A stretch of DNA of 64,000 nt from Paenibacillus herberti (GCF_002233675.1 NZ_NMUQ01000001.1:3021-67020); one strand, 5' to 3'. Positions 6,948 to 15,869 are shown, counted from the first letter of the stretch. Notes: generated by a model from the letters alone, not told the origin. Numbers and translations: made by a program.

Positions 6948-8939
6948 ATGAAGAAATCGGCTAAAGGATACAAGATTTTGGCCCAAACAATTTTGATGTT
7001 TGCTTTGATACTTGCCTTATTCCCACCTGTTGGCGCTCTTCCTCAGGCTGAAGCAGCTACCATTACGGTAGATGGCAGCGTCAGCGATTGGAGCGCTATT
7101 GGTACGCTCTCAACCAATTCCGGAACAGCTCAAACGTTGAAGGCTACGAATGATGGAACGAACTTATATTTGCTTGTTCAAGGCTCAGGCTTAAGTACAG
7201 TTACTGGAAGCTTCTGGCTGAATCGAGACAATAATACAGCCACCGGTTATCAAGCTTCGGGTTGGGGAGCTACAGGAATTGAATGGCTTCTCGAAAACAG
7301 CGGTTTATACAACTACACCGGCACGGGAAGCAATTGGAGCTGGCCCGCAACTCCGGTACTCTCACTCTCCTCCTCGCAATTTTTCCGCAGCGCTTCTATT
7401 ATTGAAGTGGCAATTCCTTTGTCCTCTTTGCAAATTAGTGCAGGAAATACCATTAGACTTGGTTATATCGACAACAACTCGGCAACGAATAGGCTGCCTG
7501 CGGCAAGCCAGACGCTCCCAGCTTATGTCCTCACAGGCGGCAGCACGGGCGGCGGGACAACGACGACTACTTATCCTGTCGAGCTGAACAGCACTTTGAA
7601 TAATCCGTTCAAAGGCTGGGCGCCTTCAGCGAAATCGACTAGTTACCCGCAGCAAATCAAGCTTGTTTATGCAGGTGTGACCTGGAGAGAGCTCGAGTCG
7701 ACGAAGGGCACCTATAATTTTGCAGCCATTGAACAAACGAATAATTTTGCTTATTGGAAGAGCATAGGCGTTAAAGTCGTATTTCGATTTATTTTGGATA
7801 GCCCTACAGGCACGGCGCACCGTGATATTCCCGATTGGTTATACAATGAAATGGTTGCTGCAGGGGAATCACCTGGAACGGCTTATAACGATACAACCGG
7901 CGGTATGGGAACGGGAAACAACATGGGATTCTCCCCGAATTACAGCTCTTCTAACTTGATACAACGACATAAGCTGGCTATCGATGCAATCGCAGCTCGC
8001 TATAATACGAATGATCGTCCAGTGGCTTTCGTTCAAATCGGCTCACTAGGACATTGGGGTGAATTCCACACCTGGCCTTATGTCGGGCCAAGCGGCCAAA
8101 CGAATTATACGGGAGTTTTTCCTCCAAACGCGATTTCGAATCAATACATTCAGCATTATATCGATGCCTTCGCGGGCAAGGAAGATAAGATGCAGGTGCT
8201 GATCCGGCGCAGCGTTGCGCTAGCCAAGACCAATAACAAAGGCATGGTCATGGGGATGTTCAACGATGTTTTTGGACATAAAGATAGCTTTGATGCATCT
8301 TGGGGATGGTATACAGGAACGCAGAATGGCTACACGGATGATATCGGACAAGTCCAGCCTGCGCACGCGAACTTCTGGGAATCTCGCATCTCTGGAGGGG
8401 AATTCTACAGTGGTGCATCCGGCATGAATGCGGCTTTGACCACCGGTGCAGGATTTACGGAGACGATGCGTCAAACCGAGTTAAGCAAGGTAAGCTGGTT
8501 AGGCCCTAATTCACCAGCCTCCTTGTCCCTCGGCAACTCTCTTCAAGCGAACATGGATACTTTGAAAAAGAGAATGGGTTATCACTTTGTTCTAAGGGAA
8601 GTTACACGCCCTACTACAATAACAGGCAGCACATTCAATGTAACCGTCAAAGTTGAAAATAAGGGCGTTCAGCATTTCCCGTTCAACTGGCCAGTTGAAA
8701 TTCAGCTTCGCAGCGGAAATACTGTCGTTGCTAAAAAAGTAACCACCGTTGATCTAAGAACTTGGAAAACGGGAAATTATACGATTACCGATTCCATTCC
8801 AGTCTCATCCCTTGCAGCTGGAACGTATGATCTAGCGATAGCTATAATCAATCCAGAAACCAATACGCCGGGAGTCGATTTTGCTAATACGGACAGGCTT
8901 TCGGATGGTGCTTTCAAACTGGGCAGCGTAACGAAATAA
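6948..8939 (+). CDS. secreted DUF4832-type putative glycoside hydrolase, paralogue A
   Basis: A 663-residue exported protein. Residues 1-36 are a signal peptide ending near AEA. Residues 37-195 form a CBM9/DOMON-like beta domain (ITVDGSVSDWSAIG, FWLNRDNNTATGY). A Gly/Thr linker leads to a probable TIM barrel (LNNPFKGW, VYAGVTWRELE, RDIPDWLY), the DUF4832 type. A C-terminal beta-sandwich begins near residue 555. Two acidic motifs shared with both paralogues, GHWGEFHTWP and GGEF, are candidate catalytic glutamates; this is inference. The ribosome binding site GAGGAGG is strong. Substrate unknown; its neighbours suggest a plant or microbial glycan. Confidence 0.8.
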   Translation: MKKSAKGYKILAQTILMFALILALFPPVGALPQAEAATITVDGSVSDWSAIGTLSTNSGTAQTLKATNDGTNLYLLVQGSGLSTVTGSFWLNRDNNTATGYQASGWGATGIEWLLENSGLYNYTGTGSNWSWPATPVLSLSSSQFFRSASIIEVAIPLSSLQISAGNTIRLGYIDNNSATNRLPAASQTLPAYVLTGGSTGGGTTTTTYPVELNSTLNNPFKGWAPSAKSTSYPQQIKLVYAGVTWRELESTKGTYNFAAIEQTNNFAYWKSIGVKVVFRFILDSPTGTAHRDIPDWLYNEMVAAGESPGTAYNDTTGGMGTGNNMGFSPNYSSSNLIQRHKLAIDAIAARYNTNDRPVAFVQIGSLGHWGEFHTWPYVGPSGQTNYTGVFPPNAISNQYIQHYIDAFAGKEDKMQVLIRRSVALAKTNNKGMVMGMFNDVFGHKDSFDASWGWYTGTQNGYTDDIGQVQPAHANFWESRISGGEFYSGASGMNAALTTGAGFTETMRQTELSKVSWLGPNSPASLSLGNSLQANMDTLKKRMGYHFVLREVTRPTTITGSTFNVTVKVENKGVQHFPFNWPVEIQLRSGNTVVAKKVTTVDLRTWKTGNYTITDSIPVSSLAAGTYDLAIAIINPETNTPGVDFANTDRLSDGAFKLGSVTK

Positions 8940-8976
8940 ATTTTTTAATGTAGGAAATAGTATAGGAACAAATAAC

Positions 8977-9023
8977 GGGCGGTCGCTTTTCGGTATTTTA
9001 CCGAAAGCGATTGCCTGTTTTGT
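8977..9023 (+). terminator. rho-independent terminator between the DUF4832 paralogues
   Basis: A long stem (GGTCGCTTTTCGGTA paired with TACCGAAAGCGATTGCC, with G-U pairs) is followed by TGTTTTGTT. Paralogue B may therefore be read less often than A or from its own promoter. Confidence 0.7.
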
Positions 9024-9135
9024 TGGATATATAAAAACTCACTTGAAGGGGAAGGATGAACTACGAACCTAAAGTGGATGAATTACTTTTTAATTGAATT
9101 AAATTTGAAACATTCACAATTTGAGGAGGTCTACA

Positions 9136-11145
9136 TTGAGTAAATCAGTTAGTTCTAACAAGATGTTTATCGTGCTTTTCGTAGTAATCGCCATGGTGGT
9201 TTCGTTATTTCCGCCGATTGGAGACCTACCGAGGGCTGATGCGGCAACAATTAAGGTAGATGGAAACGTAAGCGATTGGAGTGGCATCAATGCGCTTACA
9301 ACCCACACAGGTACAGCTCAGAGCTTGAAAGTAACCAATGACGACAAGAACCTGTATCTGCTCGTCGAAGGTGCAGGCCTAAGCACGGCAACAGGACATT
9401 TCTGGTTGGATACAGACAATAATCCAGCAACAGGTTACTTGACTTCGGGTTGGGGAACTAATGGTGTTGAATGGATGATCGAAAACAACACCCTATACAA
9501 CTACGCCGGTGACGGAACTTCGTGGAACTGGAATGAAATTGCTAAGCTTACTCCCGAGCAATTTTTCCGAAGCGCTTCCGTTGTTGAAGTGCTCATTCCT
9601 TTGGCCACTTTGAAAATTGGAGTAGGAAGCAAAATCAAAGCAGGTTATATCGACAACAACTCCGCAACGAATAGGCTTCCGGCAGCGGACCAAACGCTTC
9701 CGGAATATGTTCTGACTACTGAAGCTAAGGCTCCTGGAGCAGTTACGACAGTTACTTCTAATCCTGTAGAGTTGGACAGTCCATTGAACAATCCATTTAA
9801 AGGCTGGGCGCCTTCTGCTAAGACAACATCCTACCCACAGCCAGTTAAGCTCGTTTATGCAGGTGTGACCTGGAAAGAGCTTGAGCCAACCAAAGGCAAA
9901 TTTGATTTTGCTGCGATTGAAGCTAAAAATAATTTTGCTCACTGGAAAACTAAAGGCGTCAAAGTAGTATTCAGACTTATTTTGGACAGCCCAACAGGCG
10001 AAGCACATCGTGATATTCCTGATTGGCTTTATGACGAAATGGCTGCTGCAGGTGAAAACCCAGGAACGGTATACAATGATCCGACCGGACGTATGGGTGC
10101 TGGGAACAATATGGGCTTCTCGCCTAATTACAGCGCGCCTTCCGTAATAGCCGGCCATAAAAAGGTCGTTGAAGCAATCGCAAATCGTTATAACACGAAT
10201 GTTCGTCCTGTAGCGTTCGTGCAAATCGGCTCTTTGGGTCATTGGGGTGAGTTCCACACATGGCCTTACACCAAAACTGCCGATAGCACAGAGAATGTAA
10301 ACTTCACAGGAGCTTTCCCGCCTCTTAATGTGTCGAATCAATTTGTTCAACATTATATCGATGCCTTTGCAGGCAAAGAAGATAAAATGCAGGTATTGAT
10401 CCGCCGCAGCATGGCTTTGGCCACCGAGAATAATAAAGGTATGAAGCTTGGAATGTTCAACGATGTATTTGGAGACAAGCCTAGCTTCGATGCTGACTGG
10501 GGCTGGTATACAGGTACGCAAAATGGCTATTGGGATGATCTTGGGCAGAAGCAGCCTGGAAATCCTAACTTCTGGGAAAGCCGTATTTCGGCCGGTGAAT
10601 TTTATAGCGGAGAATTTGGCATGAAGGCTTCACTGACTTCAGGAGCCGGCTTTGACGAGACTATGCGTCAAACGGAGATGAGCAAAGTAAGCTGGCTCGG
10701 TCCGAATTCACCTGCTCCATTAGCGGTTGGCAATGAGCTGCAAGCCAATATCGATAAGCTTAAGAAAAGAATGGGATATCACTTTGTGTTGAAGGAAGTC
10801 ACGCATCCTTCTGCAATTACGGGCAACTCATTCGAAGTTAAGCTTACCGTTGAAAATAAAGGCGTACAGCATTTCCCGTTCAACTGGCCGCTTGAAATTC
10901 AGCTTCGCAAAGGCGATACTATCGTTGCGAAAAAACAACCGAAAGTTGACTTGAGAACGTGGAAAACAGGAACCTATACGATTACGGAGTCAATTCCTGT
11001 CTCTTCGCTCGCTCCTGGTAAGTACGACTTGTCTGTCGCGATTGTTAATCCGGAAACGAAACGCGCAGGAGTGGACTTTGCCAATAAGATCTACAGATAT
11101 TCGTTCGGGGCTTATAAGCTGGCCAGCGGATTAGAGAAGAAATAA
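9136..11145 (+). CDS. secreted DUF4832-type putative glycoside hydrolase, paralogue B
   Basis: A 669-residue paralogue of the preceding gene, similar along its whole length: signal peptide, N-terminal CBM9/DOMON-like domain (IKVDGNVSDWSGIN), barrel with LNNPFKGW, GHWGEFHTWP and AGEF, and a C-terminal beta-sandwich. The two therefore arose by tandem duplication. The start is a TTG; GAGGAGG lies 6 bases upstream, and no ATG is placed as well. The C-terminus ends SFGAYKLASGLEKK with no anchor, so the protein is probably released. A terminator follows at once. Confidence 0.8.
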   Translation: MSKSVSSNKMFIVLFVVIAMVVSLFPPIGDLPRADAATIKVDGNVSDWSGINALTTHTGTAQSLKVTNDDKNLYLLVEGAGLSTATGHFWLDTDNNPATGYLTSGWGTNGVEWMIENNTLYNYAGDGTSWNWNEIAKLTPEQFFRSASVVEVLIPLATLKIGVGSKIKAGYIDNNSATNRLPAADQTLPEYVLTTEAKAPGAVTTVTSNPVELDSPLNNPFKGWAPSAKTTSYPQPVKLVYAGVTWKELEPTKGKFDFAAIEAKNNFAHWKTKGVKVVFRLILDSPTGEAHRDIPDWLYDEMAAAGENPGTVYNDPTGRMGAGNNMGFSPNYSAPSVIAGHKKVVEAIANRYNTNVRPVAFVQIGSLGHWGEFHTWPYTKTADSTENVNFTGAFPPLNVSNQFVQHYIDAFAGKEDKMQVLIRRSMALATENNKGMKLGMFNDVFGDKPSFDADWGWYTGTQNGYWDDLGQKQPGNPNFWESRISAGEFYSGEFGMKASLTSGAGFDETMRQTEMSKVSWLGPNSPAPLAVGNELQANIDKLKKRMGYHFVLKEVTHPSAITGNSFEVKLTVENKGVQHFPFNWPLEIQLRKGDTIVAKKQPKVDLRTWKTGTYTITESIPVSSLAPGKYDLSVAIVNPETKRAGVDFANKIYRYSFGAYKLASGLEKK

Positions 11146-11152
11146 GTAAAAG

Positions 11153-11199
11153 GGCGATTGCTCCCCCGTGTTTACTCGGGAGCAATCGCCACTTTTTTT
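11153..11199 (+). terminator. rho-independent terminator after paralogue B
   Basis: The arms GGCGATTGCTCCC and GGGAGCAATCGCC form a perfect 13-bp stem followed by a run of seven T. Confidence 0.92.
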
Positions 11200-11207
11200 G
11201 TTACGAC

Positions 11208-11333
11208 AAAAAAAGTGACCCGCCGGCTTAAAGCCGGGGGTCCAAGGTGTTTCTATATTCAAAGGGGGGTCATGTGTCTATTATAAAGCTCTTTTCTTAA
11301 AACAATCTGAAAAGGACATGTCAATGCCATTAC
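11208..11333. repeat. direct repeat, copy 2, with minus-strand terminator
   Basis: The right-hand copy of the repeat at 6590-6712, sharing the 39-base identical core. On the minus strand the GC-rich stem ends in a T run and lies directly downstream of an AraC-type gene relic, which suggests that the repeat began as the 3' end and terminator of such a gene. Confidence 0.75.
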
Positions 11334-11352
11334 AAAACATTACAGAAGTTTT

Positions 11353-11475
11353 TTATTGCGCTGGCGCGACTCCGGTTACCTTTTTGAAATGCCTATAAAA
11401 ATGCGCGGTATCCCAGTATCCTACGGCTTCAGCAATTGCCCCTGTTTTCAAGGCTGTCGTCCGCACAGAAATTGA
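11353..11475 (-). pseudogene. AraC-family regulator fragment (C-terminal HTH only)
   Basis: The minus strand encodes ALKTGAIAEAVGYWDTAHFY and then RHFKKVTGVAPAQ before a stop. This is the second helix-turn-helix of an AraC/XylS regulator (normally about 100 residues with two HTHs, often after a sensor domain). Upstream the frame dissolves into unrelated sequence, so only the last 35-40 codons remain. Confidence 0.7.
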
Positions 11476-11501
11476 CGAGTGAAAAAGAACAAAGCGAAAT
11501 G

Positions 11502-11612
11502 CTTGGGGCCGTTCCAAAAGTCACGTTAGATGACTTCGGGACGGTCCCTTTATTATTTTGACCAGTCAGTACAATAATACAAAAAGGGGCCGTCCCAATA
11601 GTCGTCGTTAGA
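11502..11612. repeat. MITE- or IS-end-like repeat with long hairpin
   Basis: GGGGCCGTTCCAAAAGTC and GGGGCCGTCCCAATAGTC occur in the same orientation about 84 bases apart, each followed by a CGTTAGATG-type sequence. The first forms a long hairpin with GACTTCGGGACGGTCCC, followed by a T-rich tail. Such ends are common in IS or MITE remnants of Bacilli; no transposase remains. Nothing else is visible between the AraC relic and the transporter gene. Confidence 0.5.
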
Positions 11613-11761
11613 TGTGTAGTGTCGAATCCTGTCAGAGGTTAAATGTTTAAGATAGAATGTTTAGGTACAAAAGTTATTTACAGCATTTGATGGCGGGTGT
11701 AAGATACAACATGGTTCCTGCTCTTCTGGGGAATAATGCTTGAAAAAGGGGAAGAGCAAAC

Positions 11762-13582
11762 ATGATCGCAAACCGCATGAAACGCCTGCTCATCGGACGA
11801 CCGATGAAGAGCAAGGAGCTGGAAGGGGAAAAGCTTGGCAGGTTAAAGGCTCTCGCCATCCTATCTTCTGATGCGCTTTCCTCTGTCGCTTATGGCACCG
11901 AGCAGATTCTGATCGCGCTGATGGTCGTTGGTTTCGCGGCAGTGTGGTACAGCATCCCTATCTCGATCGCGGTGCTGGGGCTGCTGCTCATCCTGATCCT
12001 CTCCTATCGCCAGACGATATTCGCCTATCCGATGGGCGGAGGAGCTTACATCGTAGCTAAAAACAATCTGGGCACGACAACCGGGCTACTTGCTGGCGGA
12101 TCGCTGCTGATCGATTATATTCTGACCGTAGCGGTCAGCGCTTCGGCAGGAACAGATGCGATTACATCCGCATTTCCATCACTGCATGACAACCGTATTT
12201 TGATTGCAACTCTTGTCATTCTGTTTCTGACGTTGATGAATTTGCGCGGCGTCACGGAGTCGGCCTCGGTGCTGGCAATCCCGATCTACCTGTTTGTTAT
12301 CTCGATTTTTGTCCTGATTATATCCGGTACGATCCGCTACTTCACGGGAGGCGCTCACCCCAATATTCCTGAGATAGGAACTACGGTAAGCAACGTCAGC
12401 TTGTTCCTGCTGCTGAAGGCGTTCAGCTCCGGCTGTTCGGCGCTTACTGGCGTCGAGGCGGTATCCAACGCAATTCCGAACTTCAAAAAGCCTGCTGACA
12501 AAAATGCGGCCGCGACGCTAGTTATGATGGGCGTCATACTCGGCAGCATGTTCCTTGGCATCAGCTTGCTGGCTTATTGGTACGGAATTACGCCACGTCT
12601 TGAGGAAACGGTCGTATCGCAGATCGCCGCATCAACATTCGGCAGGGGCTTTATGTATTATTTCATCCAAGGCGTAACGGCGCTCATTCTGTTCCTGGCC
12701 GCCAATACAGCTTACTCAGCCTTCCCTCTGCTGGCATTCATGCTTGCTAAGGACAAATATATGCCGCATGCGTTCATGGTTCGCGGAGATCGACTCGGCT
12801 TCTCAAACGGCATTATTTTCCTCGCGATATTTTCAATCGTGCTTGTTGTGATCTTTGGAGGTCATACCGAAAATCTGATTCCGATGTATGCAGTTGGCGT
12901 GTTCATTCCGTTCACGCTGTCCCAGCTCGGGATGATGATCCGCTGGATGCGATTGAAACCTAAAGGTTGGGGCGGCAAGTTTGCGATTAACACGGTGGGC
13001 ATGCTTACTACGCTCAGCATTACGCTGATTTTCATTTTCACCAAGTTTTCTCAGGTGTGGCTCGTATTCATCTTCTTGCCGGTTGTCATGCTGCTGTTCC
13101 TCCGGATCAATCGCCACTATGTTAAGGTCGCTGACGAGCTGCGAATTGATCTGGCAACCGATAAACCGGTCATTAAAGGCAGCACGGTCGTCGTTCCGGT
13201 CGCTGGAATAACCCGCGTGGTGAACAACTCGATCGGCTATGCCAAATCACTGACCGATAATGTTGTTGCAGTTTATGTTGGATTCGATGATGAGTCGATT
13301 GAGCGGATGGAAGCCAAATGGGAGGAATGGAATCCCGGCGTGCGCTTAATCGTGCTGCGCTCTAGCTATCGCAGCATCACCCGGCCGCTGCTCAAGTTCA
13401 TTGACACCGTCGAATGGAAAACGGCAGATACGGACCATATTACCATTCTCATTCCGCAGTTCGTGACCAAGCATTGGTGGCAGCATATTTTGCACAATCA
13501 GACGGGTCTGCTGCTCCGTACGTTCCTGTTTAACCGCAAGGATATTGTTATTGCGACCGTGCCGTATCATTTGAAACATTAA
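11762..13582 (+). CDS. kimA: KimA-like potassium importer (APC superfamily)
   Basis: A 606-residue membrane protein, matching the length of B. subtilis KimA (YdaO), a high-affinity K+/H+ symporter of the KUP/APC group. The N-terminus KRLLIGRPMKSKELEGEKLG and the following LSSDALSSVAYGTEQILIAL are characteristic of the family. About 12 transmembrane segments fill residues 30-450, followed by a soluble C-terminal domain of about 150 residues. In B. subtilis its expression is controlled by a c-di-AMP riboswitch; I could not find the conserved elements of that riboswitch in the 150 bases upstream. Confidence 0.85.
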   Translation: MIANRMKRLLIGRPMKSKELEGEKLGRLKALAILSSDALSSVAYGTEQILIALMVVGFAAVWYSIPISIAVLGLLLILILSYRQTIFAYPMGGGAYIVAKNNLGTTTGLLAGGSLLIDYILTVAVSASAGTDAITSAFPSLHDNRILIATLVILFLTLMNLRGVTESASVLAIPIYLFVISIFVLIISGTIRYFTGGAHPNIPEIGTTVSNVSLFLLLKAFSSGCSALTGVEAVSNAIPNFKKPADKNAAATLVMMGVILGSMFLGISLLAYWYGITPRLEETVVSQIAASTFGRGFMYYFIQGVTALILFLAANTAYSAFPLLAFMLAKDKYMPHAFMVRGDRLGFSNGIIFLAIFSIVLVVIFGGHTENLIPMYAVGVFIPFTLSQLGMMIRWMRLKPKGWGGKFAINTVGMLTTLSITLIFIFTKFSQVWLVFIFLPVVMLLFLRINRHYVKVADELRIDLATDKPVIKGSTVVVPVAGITRVVNNSIGYAKSLTDNVVAVYVGFDDESIERMEAKWEEWNPGVRLIVLRSSYRSITRPLLKFIDTVEWKTADTDHITILIPQFVTKHWWQHILHNQTGLLLRTFLFNRKDIVIATVPYHLKH

Positions 13583-13713
13583 AGCATTCTCTGGGCTATG
13601 TCTTGCCATTGCTTACTTTTTGTATTAAGCTAACTATAAGTAATTAATAGCCGGCTGAATTTAACCGATAATAGACAACGAAGAAAGCCCGCTTAAACAG
13701 GAGGATGATGAAA

Positions 13714-14604
13714 ATGGAAAAGCAGCATATATCGATAGATCCCGGCGTGAGCATCGGCAAAGTTAGATTAAAGGTGACGGAGCTGGAGCGCTCGATCCGC
13801 TATTACCGGGATATTCTTGGTTTTCAAGTACTTAGCCGCACAGATGGCGAGGCGATATTGGGAGCTGCCGATGCGGAGCCGCTTGTCGAGCTGGAGGAAA
13901 GGCCGGATGCAGCTTCCGTTGATCGGCGCTCGGCCGCAGGACTTTATCATTTTGCTGTGCTTATGCCGGATCGGCGCTCGCTTGGCCTTGTGTTGCGCAA
14001 CATGTCGGAGGCAGGGCTTCATATCGGCCAGGGCGATCACGGGGTGAGCGAGGCTCTTTATATTACAGATCCAGATGGCAACGGCATCGAGATTTACCGT
14101 GACCGCCCGCGCTCCGAGTGGAAATATGACCTTGGAGGCAATGTGAAGATGGGGTCAGATCCAGTTGACGTCAAAGGTTTGCTGGAGCTAGCAGAAGGCC
14201 ATGAATGGAAGGGACTCCCGGCAGGGACGATTATTGGGCATGTTCATTTTCATGTGGCGGATCTGCAAACCTCTTACAACTTCTATGGCGGGCTGATGGG
14301 CTTCGACATGGCGTTAGACGCCTCGCAGCAAATGGGAGCGTTGTTCATTTCGGCAGGGGGCTATCATCATCATATCGGGCTGAACATTTGGGCCGGGCAA
14401 GGTGCCCGTCATCCTAAAGAGAATTCTGTAGGGCTGCGCTACGGCACAATTTTATTCCCGAGTGACGAAGCGAGAGGGATCACTGTGGGAAGGCTGCGCG
14501 AAGGCGGTGTGGAGGTTCGCGAGGTCGAGGGTGACCTTGAAGTTACCGATCCGTCCGGCGTTACTCTGCGATTGTCGTTGAAACAAGCGGGATCTGTGGT
14601 ATAA
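13714..14604 (+). CDS. CatE-like catechol-2,3-dioxygenase / two-domain VOC protein
   Basis: A 296-residue protein made of two VOC modules (about residues 5-125 and 165-290), close in size to B. subtilis CatE. The first module begins IGKVRLKVTELERSIRYYRD and contains ITDPDGNGIEIYRDRP; the second contains GHVHFHVADLQTSYNFY and DPSGVTLRL. Extradiol dioxygenases of this type cleave catechol next to its hydroxyls with Fe(II) bound by two His and one Glu. An alternative is a paralogue of unknown substrate. The third in-frame ATG is chosen because it lies 9 bases after AGGAGG. Confidence 0.75.
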   Translation: MEKQHISIDPGVSIGKVRLKVTELERSIRYYRDILGFQVLSRTDGEAILGAADAEPLVELEERPDAASVDRRSAAGLYHFAVLMPDRRSLGLVLRNMSEAGLHIGQGDHGVSEALYITDPDGNGIEIYRDRPRSEWKYDLGGNVKMGSDPVDVKGLLELAEGHEWKGLPAGTIIGHVHFHVADLQTSYNFYGGLMGFDMALDASQQMGALFISAGGYHHHIGLNIWAGQGARHPKENSVGLRYGTILFPSDEARGITVGRLREGGVEVREVEGDLEVTDPSGVTLRLSLKQAGSVV

Positions 14605-14658
14605 TTCGCGCACAAGTCCATTTGTTGATGGAGCAATTGAGGGAGGTATCAGCAGCCT

Positions 14659-14922
14659 ATGGCCAAAAAGAATCGCGGAAGAGCACCAGAGCCGCGTGCG
14701 GACGCAGCATCCAAGCCTGCCACGCTCAAAGATCTGCTGCCAGCCGAGCTGATAGATCGCCTGAAAAATCAGGCTGGTGATCTGAGAGCTGAGCAGGAGC
14801 GCGTCCGCGAAGCGGAGCGTAAGCGGGTCGAGGATGAGCGTAAGGCAGAGCAGAAGCGGAACGAGAGCAACATGGAGTATTTGCTGGACAACAGCAAGAT
14901 GGATTGGAAGAAGTTTAAGTAA
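14659..14922 (+). CDS. YqkE-like protein (DUF3886)
   Basis: A small 87-residue, highly charged protein. It starts MAKKNRGR, has LKDLLPAELIDRLK, a long Glu/Arg/Lys helix likely to be coiled coil (about residues 38-70), and ends with the family signature MDWKKFK. This matches the DUF3886/YqkE family of Bacilli, whose function is unknown. GAGGGAGG lies upstream of the ATG. Confidence 0.75.
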   Translation: MAKKNRGRAPEPRADAASKPATLKDLLPAELIDRLKNQAGDLRAEQERVREAERKRVEDERKAEQKRNESNMEYLLDNSKMDWKKFK

Positions 14923-14955
14923 GAAACTATCAGAAAAGTCACGAAATTTGTGGTT

Positions 14956-15063
14956 GGGAGTGAGTCTCCCTGTTTCGCTCGGCTCATCGGTGGTAATAAA
15001 GATAGCGGACGCAGTAATCGCTACGGTGCTCCGGTGGAGCCCACCCGATTGAATCGAGCGAAA
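14956..15063. ncRNA. candidate structured RNA or cloverleaf-like intergenic element
   Basis: A nested set of helices fills the gap between two short genes. A leading hairpin GGGAG/CTCCC (14956-14970) precedes an outer stem TTTCGCTCG (14973-14981) with CGAGCGAAA (15055-15063). Inside lies a second stem ATCGGTGG (14986-14993) with CCACCCGAT (15041-15049), which encloses two hairpins: TAGCG/CGCTA (15003-15023) and GCTCC/GGAGC (15028-15040). It resembles a multi-branched cis-regulatory RNA or a mobile cloverleaf repeat. It matches no RNA class that I know. The next gene starts 25 bases after it. Confidence 0.4.
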
Positions 15064-15087
15064 TTAGAAAAGAGGTAAGCCGTCATC

Positions 15088-15369
15088 ATGGACTTTAACT
15101 TAATTACGATTTGGAATGAAAAAGAGCATGTTCTTCCCGCAGGTGAAGGACTTTCCCCATATATGGATCAGCTTGAAGAGTTGGATCAGACACTGCAGGA
15201 AATGCGCGAATATGTGAATCGCTATCCTGAGGATGAGATGGGTGTGCTGCATCTGCAGCAATTCGAGCGTAAACGCGCCATACTGGCCGGACAGCTGATG
15301 GAAGTGGAAACGGCTATGCTGACATGCAGCATGGGTAACGGCGAGTTTGAAAGCTTGCAGCTGGCTTAA
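15088..15369 (+). CDS. hypothetical protein, helical
   Basis: A 93-residue soluble protein with predicted long helices (QLEELDQTLQEMREYVNRYP) and no membrane segment; the family is not recognised. A ribosome binding site (AAAGAGGTAAG) is placed about 10 bases before the ATG. The upstream gap holds the structured element, and a strong terminator follows, so it is probably transcribed alone or with the YqkE-like gene. Confidence 0.55.
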   Translation: MDFNLITIWNEKEHVLPAGEGLSPYMDQLEELDQTLQEMREYVNRYPEDEMGVLHLQQFERKRAILAGQLMEVETAMLTCSMGNGEFESLQLA

Positions 15370-15396
15370 GACGCAGCAGTTAGCGAATAAAGAGGA

Positions 15397-15435
15397 TGTC
15401 CCGAGGCATTTACAATGCTGAGGGACGTTTTTTTT
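15397..15435 (+). terminator. rho-independent terminator
   Basis: The stem GTCCC...GCAT/ATGC...GGGAC is followed by a run of eight T. Confidence 0.8.
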
Positions 15436-15450
15436 GTGTTTAAAATATAA

Positions 15451-15495
15451 AAGCGGCTATCCAGGTCTATAAGTAAAGACCTGAACTACCGCTTC
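15451..15495 (-). terminator. rho-independent terminator of the DUF805 gene
   Basis: On the minus strand the outer arms GAAGCGG/CCGCTTT and the inner arms CAGGTCT/AGACCTG are followed by a T-rich tail. Confidence 0.65.
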
Positions 15496-15521
15496 AACTC
15501 AGAGCAAGTTAACGTAATTAG

Positions 15522-15869
15522 TTAACTCGTTTTAGGGTTTCGGCCGTATTCATTATCATGCTCTTCGCCATCTAGACACATAAATACAGTTAAAACAATG
15601 ATGCCAATCAGGGGGACGAAGCCGATCAAGTTCCACCAGCCAGTTCTTCCCGTATCATGTAGTCTGCGGACTGCAACAGATAAAGAGGGTACTAATAAGA
15701 ACAAGGTGAAGAGAAATGATAGCAGGGACGGGATGCCGATAAGTGCTTCCAATACCGAGATGATAAATGTAAATATCGAGCTAAAAAGAATAAACATCCA
15801 ATATTCCATACGTCTTGATCTGCCTGCAAATCCTGCATAATTTTTTATTGCTTTCAAAAACCATCCCAT
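15522..15869 (-). CDS. DUF805 family membrane protein
   Basis: A 115-residue inner membrane protein of the DUF805 family. It begins MGWFLKAIKNYAGFAGRSRR, with the typical FxGRxxRxEYW segment, followed by four hydrophobic stretches and the signature RRLHDTGRTGWW. It ends in a charged tail. Function unknown; often found near stress or phage genes. The upstream in-frame sequence overlaps the sqhC reading and is not credible. The internal ATG with AAGGGAAG upstream is the start. Confidence 0.8.
   Translation of the reverse strand: MGWFLKAIKNYAGFAGRSRRMEYWMFILFSSIFTFIISVLEALIGIPSLLSFLFTLFLLVPSLSVAVRRLHDTGRTGWWNLIGFVPLIGIIVLTVFMCLDGEEHDNEYGRNPKTS

Noticed and set aside
11620-11761. c-di-AMP riboswitch upstream of the kimA-like gene
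   Set aside because: B. subtilis kimA has one, so I looked for its conserved segments, but only isolated GGGGAA-type matches were seen.
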